This document shows positions 41,281 to 54,083 of a stretch of 64,000 nucleotides of DNA, piece after piece; position 1 is the stretch's first letter; every line of letters starts with the position of its first letter. The stretch covers positions 2,976,001 through 3,040,000 of the forward strand of contig CM033113.1 of the NCBI GenBank assembly GCA_019321725.1. The letters are read 5' to 3'. Below the pieces are notes generated by a model, which was not told the DNA's origin, searched no databases, and worked only from the letters and a program-made list of their open reading frames with translations. The DNA comes from Paulownia fortunei (lineage: Eukaryota; Streptophyta; Magnoliopsida; Lamiales; Paulowniaceae). The position numbers and the translations under genes were made by a program.

Positions 41281-42244
41281 ATTGTTGAAGGCAGTCGTTT
41301 TTCAATTCTGAATTTCTCAAGGATTTGTGTGATGTCTATAGTCATATACCTGTGTGTGCATTTTGCGTGTATATAGGCCTGTGTGCTGCTTTAATGTACA
41401 TAAAACAGTTCTGTTTTTTCTTCTGATCATATGTACTCAGTTGTACCTAAATATCATGGAAATTATCAAGTTTCATGTCAAGTTCACTGAAGGATCAATC
41501 TTGCATATGGATTAATGACGACTTTTTGTTCCTTTCAATTTCAAAGATGGCCTTGGTGATCTCTGAAATGATGGCAGAAACTTTTTCTTGTTCCTTTCAT
41601 AGTTGGGGAATTGTTTATCTATGAATATCCAATTTTGAAAAGGAAAATATCTTCCTAAATGTTTTCTGCTAGAATTTTCATTTAAGGATCAATCTTTCAT
41701 GCGATGATCATCAAATAATATAAACGCACACCACTGCTATAAAGGAAAATATCATGCTAAATGAGTAATGCTGCAATAAATACAATAAGTCTCAAAAGAA
41801 ATGAGGCCTAAAATTTTGAGACATGATAAAAATTTATGCCGAATAATCAAACATTATAGGCATGCAAAAGTTATTAAGTAAACTAAAGCACACATTATGT
41901 GACTCAGACAATGAATTGTGTAAAATCAACCATCACAAATAGGTTGGCAAAATCCGAAAAGAAGGAAAATATTATAGCAAACAATTTCCTTATCATGCCA
42001 ATGACTTCAATCGCACTTATAGCATTATTCTCCCCAAATTATATGATGATTATGTAATTAATTAACATTCTTGATCACGTAAACATTTATTGGTCCATAG
42101 TAAGTTACAGGCAGCAATCCAAATTCATGACAAAAAATTTGTGCAGTACATAGCACAAAGGCAGCAAGCTATAAATAGCTCATCCTGGACTTGCAACCTC
42201 AACAACATTTTTCATCACACAAAAACTTTAGCATTGTTCAAATA
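41281..42244. other. Intergenic DNA between proteases B3 and B4, with B4 promoter
   Basis: Equivalent of 26840-27784. TATAAATA at 42170-42177. No coding region. Confidence 0.6.
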
Positions 42245-43427
42245 ATGGCTTCCAATAGAAAATTTTATTTGGTCATTCTGCTATGTATTTTCGCAACATC
42301 TTATCAGGCAACATCGCTATCATCTAGTGATCAAAGCATGTCCATACAACATGAGAAATGGATGGCTCAACATGGACGCTACTATGAGAGTAGGGAAGAG
42401 ATAGAGAAACGGTTTAAGATATTCAAAGATAATGTGGAATACATAGAAAGTTTCAACAGAGATGGAAGCCACACATACAAGCTTGGAATCAATAGATATG
42501 CAGACCTAACCAATGAAGAATTCCTCGCCAAGTATGCAGGAAACTTTAAGCCATCTTTTCAGAGATCACCAGCATCATCTTTCAAATATGAAAATGTGAA
42601 AGCAGTACCACCCAGTCTTGACTGGAGAGAGCAAAGTGCTGTTACCCCTATCCAGAACCAAGGACAATGTGGTTAGCCACCATCCGCACACTGCACATTT
42701 GCATGCATATGTGTGCATGCACACACTCACTCAAAAACATGAGCTGCCTACAACAATAGAGGGCCACTAACTATGTATATTAAAATGGTACTATTTATAT
42801 TACTTATTATTGTCAAAAAGAGTGAATATTTATCATACCTATGCAGGATGTTGCTGGGCATTTTCAGCTGTGGCTGCTATCGAAGGCATTGTTCAGATCA
42901 GATCTGGTGTGTTAGCTTCCTTGTCAGAGCAACAAATAATGGACTGCAACGCTAATGGCGAAGGCTGCGAAGGTGGCAGGATGGAGCATGCATTTGAGTA
43001 TGTTATGCGTAATGGGGGCCTTGCCTCTGACACAGATTATCCCTACCAGACAAGGGAAGGAACATGCAGTACTAATAAGCAATCCTCTCTTGCAGTAACG
43101 ATCACTGGTTATGAACGTGTTCCCCCAAACAATGAGACAGCAATGTTAATGGCAGTGGCTAACCAACCCCTCTCAGTTGGAATTGACCCAAGTCTCTTCC
43201 AGTTTTACAGGAGTGGAGTTTTAACAGGCGAATGTGGAAACCAACTCACACATGCTATCACAGCAGTAGGGTACGGTACAAGTGAAGATGGCACCAAGTT
43301 TTGGTTATTTAAGAATTCTTGGGGCTCAGACTGGGGAGAGCAAGGGTACGTAAGACTGCAGAGGGATATTGATGCCAAAGAAGGCATGTGTGGCCTTGCA
43401 ATGGATCTTACATATCCCACTGCATAA
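42245..43427 (+). CDS. Papain-like cysteine protease B4 (SAG12-like)
   Basis: Exons 42245-42671 and 42847-43427 give 335 residues. A signal peptide (about 1-23) is followed by the propeptide ([48 protein letters not shown]) and the C1A domain. Gln139 and Cys145 lie in QGQCGCCWAFS, and Asn in LFKNSWG. The loop around the catalytic His reads LTHAITAVGYG where the other array members have [11 protein letters not shown]; the His is kept, but the two changed neighbours may alter the cleft. The CNGG region reads CEGGRMEHAF, which also differs from CNGGLMDxAF, so substrate preference may differ. It is the only intact member of this lineage, since A4 has a stop in the propeptide. The donor is GTTAGC, non-consensus at +3 to +6, as in A4. 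Confidence 0.93.
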
Positions 43428-43435
43428 GTTATTCT

Positions 43436-44881
43436 AAACTATCACAAGTATTTAGCTGTTAGGATATCGTTATAGCTTTATTCACTCTCACACCTTGGAA
43501 TTGAAGAAGCATATAAATACAATTATTCCACAGTTTACAGGTTCTTTCTCTCTGAAATAATCATTCACAAATATATTCTAGCTTTACTAACAATATTACC
43601 GGATAAGTCCGCAAATAAATGGATAAACTATGACGCAAAAATTTGAAGGATAAATTTTTGTACACAGTTGAAATTTGTAAAACTGGAATGGGTTGACTCC
43701 TGTTACATAGTGTAATACTCCCTCATCCAACAACAAATGTCCATGTTTGAACCAACATGAAGTTTTAAATGATAATTGTAAAAGTAAACGCTCTTGGGTA
43801 TATTTACATTTTTAACGAGTTAGTGGTGTCACATCCTTACTTTAAGTGAGAGGGTGATTTTAGAAAGAAATTTGTCATTTAGAAAATGGGACATTAACCA
43901 TTAACATCCCAAAAAGAAAATAGGACTCAATTGTGGACAGAGAGAGTAGCAAAAGTTTACTTCAAACACTAAATTCACCCATAACATTGAACTATTGAAG
44001 CCACAAAATTCTGAAGTTTAGTAACAAAATAAATCCAAAGTTCAGAATAAATATCGAATGAACCAAATCTTTCTATATCAGCATTCCACTAGTTAGAAAC
44101 CAGTCCAACACACTTAGACACACCACCATTCTCCCCCTCCCCCCACCCCTCGAAAAAATAGAAAAAAGAAAAAGAAGAATGTTAAAATGGGATACTGAGA
44201 AGAGAACTCATCAGTTCCACTAGTGTATTTAAAAACTCACGTTTTACCCATCTTCTTGGTGCAAATCCAGTTAATCTCCTTAGAATTCATGCGTACAAGT
44301 GGAAAACAAGATGTAGACGGAATTGAACCTGTATCTTGAGACATGAAAGGTATTTATCTACAGCAACAAATATTATGGATTGTAAAACAATGGACTTGCA
44401 TTTTGAGATTAGGCAAATTTCAATTAATTTGGATGGCCAATCCAGGTAGCATACATACGGAATGCCTCGTCAGTAGATTCTGTAAACAAACAGAATCCAG
44501 TTAGCAGCCCAAGTATCACAAACACATGAATTGAATTTTCCTCTATTACTAATGCGAATATCCAAGTCTCAACTTTTTATGTTGTGTAACACTTATGGGT
44601 TGCAGATGTACCAATACAACAATTAAAATAAGACAATCAGAAGGATCAATATTATCAAATATCAACCCAAAATCCAGCGAGGTTGCGAGTTCAAGCTGGC
44701 CTTCTGGGGAAGTTGCGAAGAGAAAAATTGACATAAAAGAGGACAGAAAGGTAAATAGATAACTGGGACTGAATCAAGAAAATATTTCTCCCACAAAACT
44801 TAAAAAGAATACAGTGCAATCCATCATTAAATGGTTGCATTACCTACAAGAACTGATACCAAAAGTCAAAATACTGAAGGA
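43436..44881. other. Intergenic region after block B, including the bL34c 3' UTR
   Basis: Sequence here is unlike the DNA after block A. AT-rich with a C-rich patch near 44131-44150. The right end (to about 44500) is probably 3' UTR of the minus-strand gene. No coding region seen. Confidence 0.5.
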
Positions 44882-45963
44882 TCAAGCACGTTTCCCACTG
44901 CTGGGGTTGGATTTTGTGCACAGAGTCCATCGACCCTTGGCACGTCGACGCTTAATAACTGCACTTCCTCTGGTGGTACTCATTCGCTTGCGGAAACCAT
45001 GTGTCCGAGCAAGTGATTTCCTTGATCTATTCCTCTTGGTTTGACAAAGAGCATATTTAGTTGCCCTCACCACTAAGCCACGCCTTTTATCAGCTGTCAT
45101 TCCAATGCTAGAATTCAAATCCAAATCCAACGATGATCCTGGAATCAATAGAGATGAAGTTAATTTAACAGAATGAACAAATGAATCAAATCAAAGCGCT
45201 CTGTGCAAACATGAGTTTAATTATTAAAGTCACTGTTAGTTTCTAAACTTCCAAGTTTTGACAACATTGAATAAAAAGGGATAATCAAATACATGGAAAG
45301 CAAGTAATTAGGAGATTTATCTACAACCATTTCAAGTTGTAAACGTCCCAGAAATTCTATCTAAGACATAACATATATGATGCAATTGCAGTTTCGCCAA
45401 TTGAAAAAAAGCCACACACGAATCTCGTTCATCAATTTCTCACAGCGCAAGACACAATGCAATCAACATAATGAAGTGAATAATTCACCAAATAAAGGAA
45501 ATATAAAAGAATCTTGAAATGATGCCCATCGTCCAATATAGTACAAAGAAACCAAGAAATCAGGAATCCTTACTTTGAACAGAAAAACCACAAGCCCACA
45601 ATCCAAAATCAAGAAATCCGAAAGGGTTAAAGAATGACGCATTGCTTCCCCAAATTTAGAAACGAACAAAATAAGTAGAGATTTCATTACTTGTTCAGTT
45701 ATACCCACCCACAATGTACGAAAAGATGAAAACCTGAAGAATGAATTACCTGAGAAGGAAGAGCCCGAAGAGAAAGAAAGTGAAGAAGGTGTAAAGGCAC
45801 AGTGAAGAAGCATCCCAGAAGAAATTGGGGCCTTGGGTTTCACGTTGAGTGAAACGGAGGTTCTTGTTCTTGAACCTGTCAGAAGTGAAAGTGAAGCTGA
45901 TGGGGTATTAAAATTATTGCCTCTGTAGCACACCACTGTTCCCATTGACAAGCAGCAAGCCAT
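44882..45963 (-). CDS. RPL34: 50S ribosomal protein bL34, plastid (nuclear-encoded)
   Basis: Exon 1 is 45750-45963 and exon 2 is 44882-45138 (minus strand), giving 156 residues. The mature core is the C-terminal half: TKRNRSRKSLARTHGFRKRM, then STTRGSAVIKRRRAKGRW, the hallmark short, very basic bL34 sequence. The first 90 or so residues are rich in Ser and Thr, low in acidic residues and include a VRATKYALC-like junction, typical of a chloroplast transit peptide. It is a structural protein of the plastid large ribosomal subunit, bound to 23S rRNA. The splice junction TTCTCAG|GTAATT to TTCCAG|GATCATCG keeps the frame. The start is the ATG at 45963; the frame upstream opens only with GTG. The 5' leader has a long CT-rich tract. 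Confidence 0.93.
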
Positions 45964-45970
45964 TTTCTTC

Positions 45971-46014
45971 ACTCTCCTTTCTTTTCTTTTCTTTTCTTTC
46001 TTTTCTTTCTTTCT
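45971..46014. repeat. Pyrimidine (CTTTT/CTTT)n tract in the bL34c leader
   Basis: Repeated CTTTT and CTTT units on the + strand, i.e. an A/G-rich run in the sense of the bL34c transcript, starting about ten bases upstream of its ATG. Low-complexity 5' UTR or core-promoter sequence. Confidence 0.75.
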
Positions 46015-47333
46015 TGTTATCCTTTCGGACGGCTTTTAAGGTGTTTCTGCTACCTTATCTTGTTCTCTGCACAACGAAAACTTTCAAGATTTTCGTGGGT
46101 TTATCTGATATTTCAAGAAAATATTGGGCTGATTGTAAAACCTAAAAGTGGTCTGGAGATTGTGAAGAATTTGATACATAAAAGTTGCCTTTTGGTGAAA
46201 AGCCAAAATATTATTGAAGGGGGCCTTCGACAATAGAGAAAAATATATTGCAAGGCCGCTTTTAAATCCATGATCCTCATGTGGACCGCATTAGTTGAAT
46301 ATGGCCGGGTTGCAAACTTGCCCCGTCATATTTAGATCCGTGTTTTTCCGAACTGATGGACCTTGTAAGAGCATCCGGGGTTTTTTCATGGAAAATTCAT
46401 GGGCCCATTAAGGGATATAGAATTTATTTTCCCCCACGCAAAATTGATATTACTAATAACTTATATTGAAGCATACATAATAAAATAATTCGAAACTGAA
46501 CTAATATTCAAACTTTTAGCTATTAATTTTTACCACTTAAATTAGGTTTTCTTCCAAGAAATATCTATATTGTCATTCCTTTTCTTATGGCGATCTATAT
46601 TTGTGTTTATCTGAATGTTAGGAGTAAGGTCACAAAATATAAATAAAAGTTAATACTGAGCATCTAATTGACGGGGAAAAAAAAAGATACATAGATAGAG
46701 AAAATTAAAAATTAAAAATTAGTTGACAGTTCCTTCCCTAATTCAGGTACTCAAGATGCATGCTCTCAACCCCACACATGAAAGTCGAGACAAGACATTT
46801 TTTTTTATTTTTATTTTTTGGGTAGGGAAAAACCAAAAAAAAAAAAAAAACATTGGGATGAAAAGGGGTTTCACTATACTTAATTAGAAATATTACGCTT
46901 TTATAAATATATTTGCATTTAAAGGTATTTCCTCAAAACTATCTTAGTATCAAAATCTAGGATATTTATACAGAATATTGCTATGAGAGTAAATACGTTC
47001 TCTCTTCAAAAATTAATGTGAGTTCACCGGATACACCTTTAAAGACCTGAAACAAGTATCTGTAAGCCGAATTCTATGTGCAAAGCACTTTCAGGGGAAA
47101 GTGAAAAAAGGAAAAAATATATATTGTTTTTTGCTTTTTGGTCTAGTGAATTCCTATATGATATCACCTTTATCAAAAAATTGGGCATCAATATCTTTGA
47201 TAATAACCTATTACTCCCGTCTCTGCTAACAACAGCTCACAGTATAAGTCTTTTTGGATCAATTCTCAGCATATGCTAATAGATCATTCCTGGTATTTTC
47301 TCAAATCTCTCCATCCCAACCAAGGAAATATAA

Positions 47334-47355
47334 ATATATATATATATATATATAT
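47334..47355. repeat. (TA)n microsatellite
   Basis: Uninterrupted AT dinucleotide run of 22 bases. Confidence 0.9.
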
Positions 47356-50192
47356 TGATGTGATCAGAAATAGTGAAATAGTCCGATCAAAAATAAAAAA
47401 TTCAATATTTATATATTGTTTGAATTTTCTCAAATTTCCACTCAATAGCCTTCAAAACAATGGGTAGGCGTGTTGGGGTTGTCCAACGAAAACCCTCTAA
47501 TATAGTATATTATCAAGAAAAATTAAGAGTGTTGAGGTAGCCCAACGAAAAATTCTTCCCGAACTGAACTCTCCAACTTGAATTAATTTAGACAATTCAA
47601 GTAAGACTCATCCAAGTCAACAAATAAACAAACACTATGGCTCGGCTAGTTGAACAACTCAATCAACGAATGTGAATCAAGACAAGTAAGATAATTGTAA
47701 TTTGAACTCAATGAGAACTAAAGCATAATAACTGAACTATGACAAGTAACATAATTGAAATATTAGAACTGGAGCTAATACTAATTAAAACATAATAACT
47801 GAACTCAAAATGCCTGACTTGTGCCAAGCCACAGAGGCCAATGAAATCACAGTGGGTTTGGATTCAATGATAACTCACACGTCCTCATAATAAGCTCAAA
47901 TCATCTGAATTTAACAGAATCATAGAAGCTATTATAATCATCAAGTGGACCTAAACTCAAAAAAAAAAAAAAAAATTCATGCGGGCTCGAAATATCTATG
48001 GAGCCTTCAAATATCTACCAGAAAAAAAAAATTGTTTGGTTTTCATTATGGCAACCCTTTGCAAAAATCAGGCGACACATCCGTGATCGATTTGCACTTT
48101 TCTTGAGCTGTTTGTGGGCACTAAAACTCGACCATTTTGATAGGGGATTATCTTCAAGTGTGGATCCCAGCAAGAATCAGGCAAACAAATATGGCTCAAT
48201 CTTCATCAAGATCAGAAGTTCACATGTTTAACCCCTCAAAAAAACCTCTATTTCCGCATGCCACTCCTTTTAATGATTGATGATTACAGGTTTGTCATCA
48301 CATAACTAATAATAGAGAAATTTCTTGTGAGTTGTGTTATCACATAATTGAGAATTTTTACATGATATAACAATCACAAAAAAAACCAGTGGTCCTCTAC
48401 TCACCACTTGAAGCCCACTTCCAAGTTCCAAGTTGTTATCCTTAAAACTCAATAGCCCATTATGAATGTGACTGCTTTGGTCCTCAAAGTTCCTTCCTCC
48501 ATCGCCTTACTTTTAAATTGGCCCACCCCATAGACCACCGTAAGTTGACTCCGCCAGTCCCCACTATATGCCAATGGAAACAACACTCTGATATAACAGT
48601 TTTTGGATCAATCAATTCTTTATTTTTATTATTCTAATAGTGCATAATTTTATTTTATTTTATTTTTTAAAAAACAAAACAACAACAGTTCTTTGGAACA
48701 AGAAAAGGTCAATAAGATTCTTTCACAGCCTTCAATATGGAAGGTTTAAATACTTTCAATTTAATATTTGGTCCACAAAATATTAATGATGAAGGCCTGT
48801 AGCCGGAATGGAGGCCGAGGTGTAAATTCTCAAACCTATACACATACGTACAAATTGAGGGCTAATCTCTGCATAGCCAGTGCAGACAAATAAATTCATG
48901 GACCAAGCTAGCTAATAGGAAAGTTTTGCCTTGGATAAAATAACAAAAATAAAGTCTCCAATTTGCTGGTTTACAATTACATATAATTGTATGTTTCTTT
49001 CAAAAAATTGCATGTAAGCTTCACTAAAACGTGTTTTACCACAGAATTAACTTTATTTTTATTTTTTTAATTTCTACTCACTTTAATATAAAATTCTGTA
49101 CTTTTTCAGTGAGCAGTAGAGTTATGTGGGCAGAATAGCGGGATAAGTGCAAAACGGCAGTCATTTATACTCAACCTTCACAACAGTTAAGTGGGAGTAA
49201 TTGAAATTAAATTGCACGACTTTCAGGCTTCTGCATAGCTGGCTTTTAGTAATTAATGACATTTATCTATCTATCTTTATATAAACTTATGTACGATAAT
49301 TAAAAGAGGTCACAATTCTATATAGACTTATAAAATGAGAATTAGAAAAATAAACGAAAACACAAATAATTGTGCAATATACTCCTGAAATAAAATAAAA
49401 TTGAAATATTCTAATGAAACACATCCTACATCAGGTAATTAATTGTGGGGTCCAAACTTTATCCTACTTGCAATAACACCAATTAAGATAATTCTAACTA
49501 ACTAATTTTTTCTGATTGAACTCACACGAAACAACTCAAAAATTCCATTTTCAGACAATTATGGCCTATCATGAAAGGTTGATGACTATGATTAAAAGAG
49601 GTCACAATCCTATAATATAGTCCTTGCAGTAAAAGACTAGCTACCTATATGGGGAAATTGATTAGACTCCAAACACACTTCACTTCTTGTTTGATTTTTT
49701 TATCTTCAAAAGTCCTGCTCCACTCAATCTGTAATTACTGATGATGTTTGTCTTGATTTAGCCATACAACCAACTTTTAACTATGTATTATGTATGTAGA
49801 GAAAAGCCCCCATTCGGTTTAGGTCACTTGTTTGATTTTGATTTTTAGATTAAAATCTTATTCTCTTTTTTTAAATTGTAGTAGATATAGCAATGGAGTC
49901 CAATAAAATCGAGACCCGTCACAAATTTATCAAAATTTTATTCTTTTTTTCGAACAATCTTACACTCATACAATCAATTTTAATTCTTTCAATTAATTGA
50001 AAACATATTGAATTGACTAAGGCCAAGTTGTGAGTGTGTGAACCTTGCGTGCATGAATAATATATTTTCAATTCATATCCCATTTAATATGATTTGGATT
50101 TTTATTATTATTTGTATCTTAGATAATGGATAGCTTTGACAGCCCTTAAAGTTTGTTTGGACACACAAGGGTTTTGTAGTTCTCTTAGGTAA

Positions 50193-50222
50193 AAAAATAA
50201 AATAAAATAAAATAAAATAAAT
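50193..50222. repeat. (AAAAT)n microsatellite
   Basis: About five consecutive TAAAA/AAAAT units after a short A run. Confidence 0.85.
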
Positions 50223-50421
50223 AGTTGATTTTATTGATATTACCATGCAACGTCTGAAAGTACAACTGACAACAACTGATAAAGCACAATGGGATTGCAA
50301 TAGTTCCTTCACTCCCATCAGTCGCACTTTGCCGGCAGACAATTTTTGGCTTTCATTAGTTTTGTAATTTGGATTGAGTGAGTTAGCAGAATGATTTTAG
50401 ATTCATAGGAATAAAATTTAT

Positions 50422-50657
50422 GGGTTAATTATAAACATCATTTTTGAGAGTTGATTTATTTATAAAAATTACCTCTTAAATTTATAAATTATAAATATTT
50501 TTTTAATATTTATATTTATTTTGCAAATTATATCTATTGAGAGAATGTATTTGTAAAATTAAGATAAATTTTAAAAGAATATTAGTGATTTATAAATTTA
50601 GAGAAGTAGTTGATGTAAATAAATCAAATTTTGGAAGTAATTTTTGTAATTAATTCT
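50422..50657. mobile_element. MITE-like foldback element, non-coding
   Basis: The first and last 80 or so bases are imperfect inverted repeats. The left arm starts GGGTTAATTATAAACATCAT and passes TTGATTTATTTATAAAAATT. The right arm, reverse-complemented, starts GAATTAATTACAAAAATTAC and passes TTGATTTATTTACATCAACT. AAATTTAT occurs on both outer flanks (50414-50421 and 50658-50665), compatible with an 8- or 9-base target duplication, although AT-richness weakens this. No transposase is encoded. A related arm lies at 30868-30938. Confidence 0.65.
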
Positions 50658-53600
50658 AAATTTATTGCATTTGTTCATGAACAACTTTAAGTTATTATCT
50701 ATTTCAAATCTTTAATAACTATTCTCAATTATTTTCATAATCATTTTATTGAATCAGAAATCCTAATATTCAAATTATTTGAAATCCTTCTCTCCAATTT
50801 TTCTCTCAAATCAAACCATTTGGTCCAAACACAACATTAATTCCTGTCAACATTATACTCTATAATTCAATAAGACGACTAATGAGCTATAAAACAATAT
50901 TTTTAAATACCATTCATTATCTAAAAATGGATACAATTATACAAACACGAAGTATGGGGATGGATGAATTAAAAAGAAAACAAGGACCACCACTTCAATT
51001 TCTGATAAATGAGGCAGAATATTGCTACATAAATATATTTCCATTGGTGGTTTGCCATGAAATAAACAAGAAGACTGGTGTGTTTCCAATTTCATATTTA
51101 GGTGACTCAAATTTATAATTTAAAAATATAAAATATTTTTTATTTTTATTTTTTTAAAAAAAAGATATTGTTTCTCTGCTGCCTCCAATTGACTCCGTGA
51201 TTTAGGTGGAGTGGAAAAATTCATTTGTTAATCATTACAATTTGCTCCTTATCTCTAAAGGCACTATTTATTGGCATACAGCTGCGTATAAAAGTGGTCC
51301 GACTTGGTTTATAATGCCAAGGCTCTATGATTGGTGGTGATGAGGGGCTAATTTCTTGGTGCATTGGGCCATGATGCCAAAATTTTCCAAATGTGCAATC
51401 ATAATTTCTTTAACTACCAGTTTGTTATGATTATCATTGTTGCCAACTTGCTTGACCAAAGGGAAAACTTGTTCATTTTGTTTTCTTATATTTTACCTTT
51501 GATTGATTGGCGCAAAGATAAAAAAATTATGAAATTTTAATTTTAATTTTAATTTTATTACGTATATGTTAAATTTGATTCGTTGTATTTGTGATTTTTT
51601 TAGCCCTTTACCCAAGAAAACTATAATGAAAGTTAACTTTGTTATGCGGTTATATAAATTTGCTTACTCATTAGACTAAGGTTGCTAGAAATTGAAGTAA
51701 AAGGCATCAGCTTTTTCTTAAAAAATTATGCATATATTCCTTGATTTGTTTATCAATTTAGATGCAACTCACCTAACCACCACCACTAAAAAAGGTTAAT
51801 AGTTGCTATTTAATTAGTTTTGTGTTTTTTATTAAGAAAAACAATTGCAATACGGATATGTCTAAGCTTTTTTAATAGTTTAATATAACAATAAAAATAT
51901 ATATTAAATACCATAAAAGTAAAGCTCATAATGTTCTATGATAAAATGTTGATTCTGTCTACACTTTAAAAAAAGAAAAGAAACAAAAAGTTTGGACACA
52001 ATCGATATTTTTGTTTTTCTTTTTATTGTTTTGTATTGAAGAAAGCCTGTTCAAGCTTTCTTAGTTTATCTTCTCATGACGTTTTGAAGAAGCGTGTTTT
52101 ATTTTTATTTTTTGAGTATTAATAAAAAAAGCATCAACACTTTTTATTTTTATTTTTTATATTAATTTCCATGCTTTTTATTTTTATTTTTTTAAAAGAT
52201 AATGAAATAAAGGACAGACTATATTGCACTTTATAATTGATTCTAAACTCCAAGATTTTAAGAAAAAATGAACGTGTTAATGGATAAAATTTATTAAAAA
52301 TAATACTTGTAAAATTGAGATATTAATTAATAGTGAAACTATAATAAATACTAAATTGAGATATTCATTAATTTTATAATAATTGGGATTTACTCATCTT
52401 CATCGAACATGTCATAATCATGATTCAGTGTATTATGAATTTCACGACGTGAGTTTTTAACCTCATGAAAAAATATTTTTTTCTCCTAGTTGAAGTATGT
52501 GATACGTGCAGTGAAACATAATATTGATTGACCTTGTGGAATTTGCATGCCAAGTGTTCGAAGATCATTCACCAACTTCTCTTATTCGTTAACCCTATGT
52601 GAGCCATTTCCTCATAAGTCCACAATGATATTCTATGGGATTGATGTATATAACTAACTTATAGTTATTATTTCTTTATGTCAACAATCATATCCCTTAG
52701 CACTCAAAAATTCAATTATCTCCCATTTTAAGTAGAAAATTTACAAGGCATCATTGAGTATATGAAATTTTAGAATTATTGATTATTATAATTCAATTGT
52801 ATATTTATATGTGAATAAAGTCACTGTCACAAATAGTTTGATTTAGGGTTGTTGTTTGTGTGCCTCATTAATCAAAAATAGAATGCAAGTGACTGATAGT
52901 GATGCATATCACTTCACTTATCGAAACTCCTAACTGAAAGTGAACTGTAAATTGGGTCACTGTCAATGTTACAAAAAGTTGCTAGAAATGTCAGGGGTTA
53001 ATCCACCGAAAACCTTCCAACGCTTAAATTAGTTATAGAGTAAGGAGATACAAACCACAAAATATTGAAAATATATATATACGTAATTAATTGTATATCT
53101 TTTAATAACAAAAATTGAGGGTATTTACAGTGTCGTTACGAGAATTTTTGTGAATTTAGATATTATGCCTTTAAATATGTTTAGTATAAATATTATATCT
53201 CAATTTATTATTTATATCATGAACTTTATAAATTTAATCTATCAATTTTATTTTTATTCATATTTATAATTCAGAAAAATATCTTAAACTTAACCCCATT
53301 TATTAATTTTTTGGCGCAAGCCCATCTGATAGAAATCTACAAAACGAATATATAATAAAAGTAAAATATTTTAGTGGACAAGTTAGTTTCGGAACAAACG
53401 AACATACAAAATACAAAATCTTTTGAAATACACTACAGTGACAAATCGTTAATAATGTTCTCTAGCATCACAATTACGTCCTTGCCGCTGTCATTAGCGT
53501 CACACTGGATGAGTCACTGCTGACATACAGTTAAAAATGTGGACTTAAAAATGTTATTTTTATGATATTTTATATATATATATTTTTATTTTATAAATAA

Positions 53601-54083
53601 ACTATTAAAGAAGCCGCTATTTCGCATTCTCTCCGCTGGAAAAGCTCGTGACATGTGCGCCAATCAAATGCAAAAAAGAAATGTTTTTTGTTTTTCAATT
53701 TTTTTTTATACATTTATACCACCCAATTTTTTTTGATATTTTGATTATTGATTTCCAGGAACCAGCTGACAAGTTGCCAAGACAAAGACAGACCCACACA
53801 CCCCACCCCATATTACACTTTTACTAATTACTTGAATGCTTCCAACATTTCCAACTCATCTCAGACCAGAAACAATTTTATATTTTCTCGGCGTAACGCA
53901 AATAAAGTAATAAACCATGTGCCGCTCCCCAACTATTACCCCTTCCCCTCCCCCCCACCCCCACCCCGCAACCCGGGCCAAGAAATCGTATATATCAACA
54001 ATGAGGACATGATTTTGCAGACAGCTTTTCTTCATTACTTTGTTTTTATTCTCCAGCTTTGTGTACCGAAAACCCACCCACCT

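Larger units (their letters stand above)
46015..54083. other. Gene-poor AT-rich region
   Basis: About 8 kb in which I support no coding gene. It holds a (TA)n repeat at 47334-47355, poly-A runs, a pentanucleotide repeat at 50193-50222, the foldback element at 50422-50657, and repeat-like phrases: GTGTTGGGGTTGTCCAACGA near 47470 and a related copy near 47527, and GGGTTAATCCACCGAAAACC near 52995, which look like decayed LTR or other transposon pieces. A C-rich stretch (53941-53972) lies just upstream of the TBL gene. The one open frame of some length, 47998-48231, shows no recognisable family. Confidence 0.5.

Noticed and set aside
45964..45972. Upstream start for bL34c (GTG AAG AAA before ATG).
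   Set aside because: GTG is not a normal start in plant nuclear genes; the next ATG at 45963 gives a good transit peptide.
47998..48231. 77-codon frame in the gene-poor region.
   Set aside because: Opens in A-rich sequence, no known motif, no promoter or splice signals.
53748..54083. In-frame extension upstream of the TBL start.
   Set aside because: The extension is low-complexity, Pro-rich and not TBL-like; the ATG at 54084 leads directly into the signal-anchor. The ATG at 54009 remains a weaker option.
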